Shown: piece by piece, positions 18,907 through 27,592 of the stretch
How positions within the stretch are numbered: position 1 is the first letter of the stretch
How the letters are laid out: each line of letters opens with the position of its first letter
DNA from: Pleurotus ostreatus/Saccharomyces cerevisiae fusant
Lineage: Eukaryota; Opisthokonta
Reading direction: 5' to 3'
DNA: 29,948 nucleotides
Assembly (NCBI GenBank): GCA_024196135.1
Contig: JAMQCK010000301.1
Location: 1-29,948, forward strand
The notes under the pieces: generated by a model
Database searches by the model: none
What the model was told of the DNA's origin: nothing
The model's input: the letters and a program-made list of their open reading frames with translations, nothing else
Position numbers and translations under genes: made by a program

Positions 18907-20333
18907 ATGCGTACCGTATACGAGCAGCCATGCCGGAATCTCTGCATAGTTGACGACCCCGCGCTGTTCTTCCACGCGCTAAGCCGTGTGGTCCAAAGTA
19001 AGTTTTTTTTTTCAGTTATGCACGGCTTCGTCGTTGATCCTTCTCCCCAGCTTTGCGTTGCCTAAGGCGCGCAGGGTATCTCCATAGGAACGTCAGTCCC
19101 GGAAACTTCCTTCTCAATTATAACAAGGAGGAGCTCCCGTCCTTGGAAGATGCATCGAAAACCAAGCGCAAAGACTGGGCGACTGTAGTACCCGACCTTG
19201 AATACTCTCGACCCTTCCTCGGCGGCTTTGAAGACGATCCCATCACGGTACGTCAGCTTCTGGTCTCACGTTACTCTACTCGAAGGATGTCTGATAATAT
19301 CAAGCAGCCTGATCCATACTACACCGCGGTGGAAGTCCAGTGCGGCACGTACCAGTTCAAACCGCGCCAAAAATCCTTCCGCGATGGCCCCCGTTCGCTG
19401 GCGCTCAAATGCTTCGCCTTCAACCCTTATCACGATCTTGAGTCCTCCCTGTGGATGGCCTTCGAGTTCGTCATTCGCCGTGCACCTCAGAAAATTATCG
19501 ATAGCGCTGTCTCTTTTAGTGGGCGATCTGCGAAGGAAATTCTCCAAGAGCACGCGCAGAAGATGCTCGGCGTGCCTGAGGCTGGGGCAAATCTGCCCCG
19601 TTGGGAGTACTTGATGAACGACGACGCGATGGAGGCGCTTGACACGGATCTTCGACTCATTTACGGGAAAAGGCATCCTGTGCTCGGGCTTGTCGATTGT
19701 CTATTGGCTCTGCGCGAGGCATACTGGACGCTTGAGGACAGCGTGGATACGCCGACCGTGCAATTGGACAACGGACACCATGCGTTCGATCTCGCGCTCT
19801 TCAACGACGCCGTCTACGACACGCTTCAAGCGACATACCTCGCGATCAGCGACTACTACGCGTGCGCTGAGAATGCGGAAACCTTTATGCGGGTGCCCAA
19901 ACCTCCGGGACCTGTCTTCTACACTTTCTCGGGCGAGGCCGAAGGGTCTGATGTTGATGGCTCGTCAGAAGAATATCTGGGTGTGGAGACCTTCGAAGAG
20001 GGGCTTCCGAAGGACGATCGGGCAGAGGCGCATGTCGAGAACAGAGGCGAAGTAGGTGGCGACATGCACGTCGTCAACAGCGGTTCGGTAGCGCGGGATG
20101 CGTCCGAGACAGGCGCAGATGCGAATGGCGTCGCGTCAGGACAGGCTCGTGGGGCCACCCCGCTCAAGCGGAAGCGCGACGATGGCATTCGGCCCGAGCC
20201 ACCTATGCAGAAGGCCAAGCGCTCGCGCACGAAGGGAGCTGCACCTACGCGAAGGTCTGACCGCATACGGAAGATGTTGGCGAAGAAAGCTCGTCGAGAA
20301 GAGGCTCAGGTCAGCGTATCGCATTCGAAATAA
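18907..20333 (+). CDS. FunK1-4: truncated FunK1 pseudokinase, possible pseudogene
   Basis: Exons 18907-18997, 19051-19247 and 19308-20333 give 437 aa if translation begins at MRTVYEQ. The truncation point is the same as in FunK1-3, so the N-lobe is missing. The catalytic loop reads HRNVSPGNFL: codon 19089-19091 is AAC (Asn 44), replacing the proton-acceptor Asp. The DFG-position segment PDLEYSRP is kept, but GT before YYTAVEV is replaced by PD. The FunK1-3 start codon aligns with AAG, so only a slightly later ATG is available. The rest looks maintained: NPYHDLESSLWMAFEF, LDNGHHAFDLALFNDAVYDT, LKRKRDD and SRTKGAAPTRRSDRI. The second intron (60 nt) is stop-free. The C-terminal half resembles FunK1-1 most. 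The 340-codon open last exon argues for recent decay or for function as a non-catalytic protein. Confidence 0.65.
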
Positions 20334-21116
20334 CCCGCCCAAAGCAACGGAAGCAAACGCGGGCCGGTAAGGCGATACATGAGATTTTACTGGTACGATT
20401 GCGCTGGGGTTCTGTAGAACAAACAATTGATCGGTCTTTCATTGTGTGATACGATCGGTATGTGCACGGAATGCACTCAATGACGGTGGCTATTTGCGCA
20501 GCCCGCGTAGGATGCTCGCCTGCTGCGTGTGTTGCACGTCTGTCGGGATATCAGAAGCAGGACTACGCGGTCCCAAATGATCTCTGGAACTCTTGTTGCT
20601 GCGCGTGGCAAGGAAACGGAAACGATGGTGGCAGACCTGGTGGCAGGCCAGGATTGTCGAAAAAAAGCGCAAACATGAACGACTTGGAGGTCGATGCTCT
20701 GAAAAGAAAAAACAAAGTGGCATAGAAGTTGTATTGGGATATTTATGCGGACATTTACTGGACTCTGACGACAAAAGCGGGGATGATGTGGAGAAGAGGC
20801 GAGCGAAGCTGCGGATGGCGACGGGAAGACAGCCCCAAACCGTCCGTCGAAGGTAAGGGGGAAGATCATATGGGCTAAACTTAGTGAAGGGGATGAAGGG
20901 TGGCGAAAGCGTCTGCATTCCTCGGGCCACCCTTCGCCTAGCGTGTCTGCGCGATGTGATCATGATCAATGAATTGCGGTCGGCAGCGGTTCATTGTTCG
21001 AGTCAGCACGACTCTCCCGGGCTAACGCTGAAACAATGGAAGCCGGGGCTCGGAGCCATCGGAGCATCGCCGCAGCGAAAGGTCAACCAGAAAATTGCCA
21101 AAATAGGAATGTTCCG
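20334..21116. other. Gene-poor region between FunK1-4 and FunK1-5
   Basis: About 780 bp without a supportable gene. Short open frames on both strands (for example minus 20490-20969) lack recognisable motifs and plausible composition. A 10-bp inverted pair GAAGGGTGGC/GCCACCCTTC lies near 20895-20940. I could not identify FunK1 exon remnants here, although the missing FunK1-4 N-terminal half cannot be excluded in a highly diverged form. Confidence 0.4.
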
Positions 21117-21162
21117 GCTGATGGCGGCTTTATCCGATCACGTGACTGCCTCGAGGTGTGCG
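21117..21162 (+). promoter_or_regulatory. Upstream block shared with FunK1-2 (CACGTGACTGCC core)
   Basis: This aligns with 3473-3518 upstream of FunK1-2. It contains TCACGTGACTGCCTCGAGGTG, close to the CACGTGACTACC upstream of FunK1-4. It lies about 235-280 bp before the FunK1-5 ATG. Confidence 0.6.
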
Positions 21163-21278
21163 CAACCATGCGGGGCGCGTTTGTTGAACCCGAACCATCA
21201 ACATCTTCACAGGCCAAACGCGTTTGCCGCCTGCGTCGGGCCATCTCAGCGCGCAAACTTACTGGATCTAGCCCCTCA

Positions 21279-21285
21279 TATATAA
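21279..21285 (+). promoter_or_regulatory. TATA box of FunK1-5
   Basis: TATATAA, in the context CATATATAAGG, lies about 110 bp upstream of the FunK1-5 ATG. It is followed by a pyrimidine-rich leader (CTTGTTTCTTTTCCC). The position suits a core promoter. Confidence 0.55.
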
Positions 21286-21395
21286 GGTGAGTCGATCCGG
21301 TCTTGTTTCTTTTCCCATCCCCCCATATCTTTGCTCGCCACTCTTCCCGTATCCCTGTCCGCCCCATTTTCCTCGTCCTCGTCCGCTCTCCCATC

Positions 21396-24300
21396 ATGTC
21401 GTCTGAACAGTCTCAACAGTCTGAGCCGCCCGACGATCCGGACCCCGACATCAAGCCTTTCGAACATAGTCCTCTTCGTGCCCGAGCCGACATCGACATG
21501 GCCAAGGAGAATCTGGAATGCGCTCGCAATCGCCATCATGCAACCGCGCGCGGGAAGCTGAGCGAGACGTCCACTGTACTCTCCTTCTACGAGACCTATG
21601 CTCCCGACTGGAAGCGCCTGACGGTGCCCGAAATGGCCAAAGTAGTGACCGCCTTGGACGGCCGCGCGCTGAAGAACGGGCGATGGGCTTCTCTGCCGCA
21701 GCCTCCATCCGGTATGGCCGAGGACGCTCACTTCAAGCGTCTGCAGAGGGTGTTCAATGCAGTCATCTCTGCAGTTGAGGCCGAGCCTACACTTCAGCAT
21801 CGCTTCAGCAAGGCCTCACGGCAGACGAAGTTCATGTGCCGGCCGAAGCATACGACGAACTCCGAAGTCGACGGCGCGTCGCACAAGGTTGACGCTATCG
21901 GCAAACGAATTCGCACATCCTATCCGCGCAACGTTCGACAAGGCAGTGCGAAAAACGAACGCATAAGGCTCAGGCGCAAGGGACAAGTTGTATTCACTGC
22001 CGACGCACTGATGACGGGGGAGTTTAAGCTGCTGAAGTTGGCTATGGCACGACTCGATGTGCGTCTCCCTTCATCTCTCTGCTATGTGTGCACTGACGTG
22101 CGCTACAGAACGAGAAGAAGACACTCGGGCACGCTGGCCATGCCTTCTACAACGACGTCGGCCGCATCGCTATCTTCGCTTTCACCATTGAGGACACGAC
22201 AATGCGCATCTGGTGCCATACTCGCTCTCATACGGGAATCAGCAAGGAGTTCGATATACACACGGTGCGCACTATCCCTTTCCCTACATTGGTCGTGGAA
22301 CTCACCTGTTCCTAGGATCACGAAGAACTTATCCAGTTCATCCTCTTCACCACCTACGCGACCCCCGCCCAGCTTGGTGTGGATGAGACCGTTCGCAGAG
22401 TGGTCGACAAGCTTGGCCAGCTTCAGTACCAGTTCGACATCTACGATGACGAGGGCGTCTGCACCACATATCAGACCACGCGCAGCATCGACGAATCCTC
22501 GGCAATGGAGCTTTACTCTCGGGCTATGCGGGTCTTCGAGGTGGTGCGCGTCCTCAATCCGCACTCGGGGAAGAAGCCGCGTCTCGACTCGATACCTCTG
22601 GTCCTGCGAGACTACTATGTCTACAGTGACGTCGAGGACGAGTCGAAGATACAGGGTGGTATCAAGCTTGCGCTTGAGGCCCACGGTGTCTGGAATGAAG
22701 CGGAGCGCCACTTCATGCGCATTAAACACGACGGCGTCGTCAGGATGCCTTCGGCGCCTGACGACCCCAACACCGTGCCTGCGCCTCCTGCGGAGTCCGG
22801 GCCATACAGACTGCTCGATAGCAGTAATCCGAGTGAAGCAGGTCCTTCCAAGCCCACCGTCAAAACGGGCAGGTCCAACGCGAACAAGTCTGCTGCTGCG
22901 ACCGCGGTCCAGTCGAAGCGTCCCAGAATGTTTCAGCTTCACCCCAAGAAGCACGCTCGCACTGTCTACGAGCAGCTCTGCATCGACCTATACAAGGTCC
23001 CTGAGCCAAAACTATTTTTCCATGCTCTAGGTCAGGGTATCAAAAGTACGTCACCCTTCTCGATATCTGCTGAACCACCTAGCTAATTGCCATCATCTCT
23101 GCAGTTCTGCGCTACCTCAAGCTGGCGGGATATGTCCACAGGGATATCAGTCCGGGAAACTTCCTCCTGCACTACCTTAAGGCCAAAGGCAAACTCCCGG
23201 ATACGAATCTATCCGAGACGGCTTGCGAGGATTGGGTCACTATATTATCTGACCTCGAGTATGCCAGGCCTTTCTTGGGCGGCTCTGGGCACGACCCGAT
23301 CACTGTAAGTGCATCACTGTGACACTGTACGCTTCCTGTCTGACTACTTTCATACAGGGTACCTCTTTCTACGTCGCAACCGAAGTCCAGAGCCGCAAAT
23401 ATGCGTTCCCTCCCTCGGTCCAACCGGTACTCGACTTGAATGCCGCCATCACCCCCGCGACCTCTAGCGACTCTGAGATGCCCTTCCAGTTCGCTTTCAA
23501 CTTCTACCATGATGCCGAATCGGTTTTGTGGATGGCTTTCGACTTCGTGACCCGCAGAATTCCTTCCAAGAAGCGCGACATGATCATGGCATCCGGCAAG
23601 CGCGCCATCGACGAGCTGTACGATCTCTCCGTTGACATGTTTACCTCCAACATCGATGGCTCGCGCGAGCGGACGGAATTCTTGAAGGAGCCGACGAGGA
23701 TCGAGCAGCTTCGAAAGACACTGATGGAGATCTATGGTCCCGTTTGCCGAGTCTACAACGTGGCGGTCTTGATGAACCTCATGGCCAAGGCGTACAAGGA
23801 TCTCGAGGGTACGACGAGCGAAGGCCTCCTGCTCAAGAATGGTCGCAGAGCTTTCGACCCGAAGCTTTTCATCGACACGATCTACAACCAGATGGAACAG
23901 GTGTTCACCTCGCTTAGCGAGTACTACGCGGATGAGGCAAACGCCGACACGTTCGTCTCTGTTTACGAGATCCTTGCTCAGGAGTGGGCCGCCGAAGGAC
24001 TCACAGGACCAGCGCCACCCACCACCGAGGACACCGCTGCGGCTGTGCCCGTCCCCATCCACACCGATATGGCCCATGATGAAGGGGATCACACCGACGA
24101 GGAAGACCCCGACGCCTACAGCGATGACTCGGAGGCGGAAGAGGACGATGACCCGGTGGTCGCTGCTGTGCGTGCAGATCGTGAGGCTCGCGATGCAAAC
24201 GCGGCAGCGGATGCATCGGGCGCTGACGCGGACTCGTCCGACGCTGACTCAAGCTTTGCCGAGGAGCAGAACGCTGTGCCACATGGACAGCACCCTGTGC

Positions 24301-24566
24301 CTCGCAAGAGCAAGAGGAAGCGCGAGGACGATCCCCCCGAGGTCGAGGCTCCCGCGCCCGCTAACACGCGCGGGTCTCGCTCGCGGGCGAGGGGAGCGCA
24401 GGCTGCGCAGCCCTCGGGCCCCAGGCGATCGACGCGCCTTGCCTCTCTCACGAAGAACGCTCAACCGGCTCCACCTCAGCAGCCAGCAGCACCGGCGACG
24501 CGCTCGAAGACGACGCGCTCTGCCCCGCCGAAGAGGTCGGCAACGCGTAGGACACGCTCCGGGTAG
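21396..24566 (+). CDS. FunK1-5: full-length fungal-specific protein kinase (FunK1 family)
   Basis: Exons 21396-22058, 22109-22264, 22316-23045, 23105-23304 and 23358-24566 give 985 aa, the longest and best-preserved copy. All four introns have canonical GT-AG ends. Domain order is an N-terminal region (residues 1-273) with SFYETYAPDWKRL, GHAFYNDVGRIAIFAF and EFDIHT, then LGVDETVRR. The N-lobe Lys position reads LVLRDYY (Arg 371). A linker rich in Ser, Pro and Ala precedes ARTVYEQLCIDLYKV. The catalytic loop is HRDISPGNFL (Asp 530), followed by SDLEYARP and GTSFYVATEV. The C-terminal half has FNFYHDAESVLWMAFDF, FDPKLFIDTIYNQME, an acidic DSEAEEDDD run, KRKREDD and a basic Ser/Arg/Pro-rich tail that has partly lost the KGAEPTRRS motif seen in copies 2 and 3. 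Nuclear location is an inference from the basic tail. Confidence 0.88.
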
Positions 24567-25216
24567 CCCCACACTGCACTGGCGATGATGGCACTTGTAG
24601 GGTAGCACTGTATGAGAACTCCCACGGCCACCAAATGTACTTGTTACTTATCCACATTCCTACTTGAGATAGTCCCTATTATCGATGTACTGGGTCACTG
24701 TATGGATTTCGTGAATCGATAGTTGCTAACAAGCACAAGGCGCGAGTTCGAACTTGGAGGGCGGGACTTGCCGCGTGACGATTAGCCTAGGGACATCCTG
24801 CGGGTTTTCTGAGCCTGGTCCGGCATACTTACGAACGACGGAGATCTCAATGAGGAGGAACCTCACAGCAAGGCGTCACCGCCATAAGACGAGCGACAAC
24901 TAACCCTTAGAAAACAGTCCTTCCCGCGAGAAACTCCTTCGTGCTGACAGGCGGCGCTGCGAGAGGGAGTCACGGACATACGAGTTAGAAAACCTCTTCT
25001 AGCGGTATATCAACTGTCTACAGCGACATGTCAGGCGAATGCATGCATAGAGATCACCTATATCTGCAGCGGCGGTAGCGTGTAATATGGCTAGAGTGTA
25101 CGAGTAGATGGTATTGTATGTGTGTCTACCGCAGCCCTGGCCTAGTGTGGCTCCTGCAGGCCTGCATTGAGGAGGCTCACGTAGCTCTGACTCAGCACAG
25201 CTTTTGCAGGCCTGTA
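24567..25216. other. Convergent intergenic region, FunK1-5 to ICP55
   Basis: About 650 bp lie between two 3' ends. A 9-bp GCAGGCCTG motif occurs at 25156-25164 and 25206-25214 within loosely similar flanks, suggesting a roughly 50-bp imperfect direct repeat. A GAGTTCGAACTT sequence near 24740-24755 resembles a tRNA B box, but no A box or cloverleaf is present. No coding region is seen. Confidence 0.45.
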
Positions 25217-27292
25217 CTAGTACGGCTCCAGGCCGAGCAGCCCTTGACACGCGCCCTCGACGTCGGCAACCTGAAGGATGAATATGTTAGTATGGGAAAG
25301 CCTGCGACGTTCGCGATGCATGGGTGCAAGCTCGCGACGGGCAAGAGCGACGCTGCTCACCTCCTTTGGTGCCGATACGGTCAGGACGGTCGGATGGCGC
25401 TCGCCCACTACCACCTCGTCCTCTATCCGGACCCCGATGTCGTGGAAGTGCTTCGGGAATTGCGCCGTGGGTGGCACGTAGATACCTGTAGGAACAAAGT
25501 TTAGGTCAGCGATCGTCGTTCCCTCACCAGCCCCACCACAACCACCATCCACGAATAAAAGATCGGGGACTCACCTGGCTCAATCGTAATCACCATCCCC
25601 GCCTGCAACTTCCCACTCCGATCAAAGCTGCTCGACTCATGCAAGTCAATCCCGATCGGATGGCTCACAAAATGCGGATACAGGATATCCACATCAGCCA
25701 GGTCGAGCTGAAAGCGGGGGAGCTGGTTGAGCTCGGCGCGCAGCATCGCGCGGCTCTCGCGGTGGATGCTGTAGAGGCTGTGCCCGGAGGATGCGGTGCA
25801 CATCTTCACGAGCTCGCGCTGGGCGGAGAGGACGGCTTGGTAGATGTCGCGTTGGGCGGGAGAGAAGACGCCGGAGGCGGGGAAGGTTCTGGCTGAAGAT
25901 TATCAGGGTGTGTAGGTGATTGAGGAAGGGGCAAACTTACTTATGTCTGAGGCGTAGCCACTGCGTATGCTGGATTAGCATGTTCGTCTCCGTATAAGAA
26001 GAATATTGCTCACTTGTACTCGCAGGCAGCGTCGATCAGGACAAGCTCTCCTGCCCGTACGAGCTGATTATTGGAGGTATAGTGAATAATCAGCGCGTTG
26101 GGCCTGTAAGCCGCGTAAGCAGGAGTTCTGGGTCCGTCAAAAGGGTTTAGGCTCACCCTGACGCCACTACGGGAACGTAGGCCTGCCGTTGCGCCCCGCT
26201 CATAGCGCACAAGTACGCAAAGTGGGCAGCAATCTGCGACTCATTCATCCCAGGTTTCGCGAAGCGCATCGTCTTCGCGTGTGCGCGCGCACTGATATCC
26301 GCCGCGGCGCGCATGACGCGCACCTCCGCGTCGCTCTTGATTGCGCGCAGGCGCGCCACCTCCGGGCTCAGGGGCCGTCGCTTAATGGCGGAGAGGGAGA
26401 AGGACTCCATCGCGATCTCGGAGGCTGACTTGGCGGGATTAGAGGTAGTGAGGTGCTTTAGGAGGTTGCGGGAGCGCCCCCGCCGTGGGCTTGCGCCGTC
26501 GAGGTCGATGTACACATGGGAGTAGAGGGAGGTCAAGGAGCGGAGGTGGTCATAGAAGTGATCGATGCTGCGTGCGTCGTCGGCGCCGAAGATGGCGGTG
26601 GCTTCTGATAGCCCTGTTCTGGCATGGGCGTCAGTTTCGGAAATGGGACAGAAGCGACGGGGGACGCACTTGGCCCCATCCCACTTCTCCTGCGCAAGGT
26701 TCTTCCCGCTGCAAAAGAGCGTCATGCGATAGCCTTTGGAAGTGCTTGTCTTCTCTTCAGGAGGAATAAGCAATAGTTGAGGTTGTACGCGATCCCACTT
26801 ACCAAGGATGACGGCTGAGTCTGGTTCCTCAAAGCCGGTCAAGTACCAGAAGTCAGAGGACTGTCGATACTTGTAGCTAGGTTGATGTTAGTAGGGGAAA
26901 GGAAGGGGGGAGGCCATACACTTACAATATTGCTGCAGGAACGTCAGAATACTGCCCGCACACGACTACACTTGCGACTCACCCCCGCTCATGTACTTGA
27001 TCGGCGCCGCTGCACACACGACGACACTGTTGTCCGGCAGAGAGTCCATCAACGCCTTTCTCCGTCTCTCATACTCCTCCTGAGGTATACCTGGCGTGAG
27101 TTCACCAGGCTGGACGAGATGCGGATGGCTCTGATATAGTGGTTGGCCGTATTTCGTTGGCTTGTCAGCGGCCTGATGCGCTTCGGTCGCCATCCATCGT
27201 GCAAGTCGTTGCTTCCGACAGTCCACACGCCTTGAAGCGGAGCGGAGGACCGAAGACCCAGCAGCCCGAGATGCAAGGCCGCGCGACAACAT
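25217..27292 (-). CDS. ICP55: Mitochondrial Xaa-Pro aminopeptidase (ICP55/XPNPEP3 type)
   Basis: Minus-strand exons 27292-26983, 26932-26926, 26876-26803, 26754-26670, 26618-26157, 26103-26014, 25960-25941, 25892-25575, 25485-25361 and 25270-25217 give 514 aa, the usual family length. Icp55 removes one residue from mitochondrial proteins after MPP cleavage and so sets stable N-termini. The first 40 residues (MLSRGLASRAAGSSVLRSAS onward) are Arg/Ser/Ala-rich without early acids, as in a matrix presequence. The aminopeptidase P N-terminal domain includes YKYRQSSDFWYLTGFEEPDS. The M24 metal ligands are D337 (LVLIDAA), D348 (YASDITRTF), H427 (HPIGIDLHE), E454 (TIEPG) and E477 (RIEDEV). A 7-nt exon is needed to keep SGGAIFYKYRQ in frame. 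The first ATG is 27292; nothing upstream in frame begins with ATG. Confidence 0.9.
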
Positions 27293-27592
27293 GACGGGCA
27301 ATGGCAAGGAAATATTATGTTATCTTATCGCCCGGCCCGGTGGCGCAGTCTCCGTCCACGTTTTGTTGCGTGCGCGAGACTGCAGCGTACACACAAGTGG
27401 AGGTGTCGCGAGGAAAACCCATACACCATCCTCAAGGCAGCGTTTCTTCAGTCGTGCGCCAGGACTGGGACTCAGAGAACTAGACGGTGAGAGAGATACA
27501 AACAAAAGATCATATGGCGCATTACACTTTGCTAGATATTGTAGCAATTATCATCTCACAGTACGTCGTCAGTACACATCGAGCGCACGGCC
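27293..27592. other. Intergenic region, GYF-family gene to ICP55
   Basis: About 300 bp hold the 3' UTR of the GYF-family gene and the promoter of ICP55, both on the minus strand. A GGCCCGGTGGCGCAGT stretch near 27335-27352 looks like the start of a tRNA, but no matching B box or acceptor stem follows. Confidence 0.45.

Noticed and set aside
20490..20969. Minus-strand open frame of 159 codons between FunK1-4 and FunK1-5
   Set aside because: It has no motif, an unusual Ser/Arg/Cys/His-rich composition and overlapping open frames on the other strand. It was left as unannotated DNA.
23172..24092. Minus-strand open frame of 306 codons
   Set aside because: It is antisense to FunK1-5 exons 4 and 5, which have clear kinase motifs on the + strand.
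24735..24770. tRNA-like B box (GAGTTCGAACTT)
   Set aside because: No A box at the right distance and no acceptor or anticodon stems could be drawn.
27335..27420. tRNA-like 5' end (GGTGGCGCAGT)
   Set aside because: There is no T-arm or complementary acceptor stem downstream.
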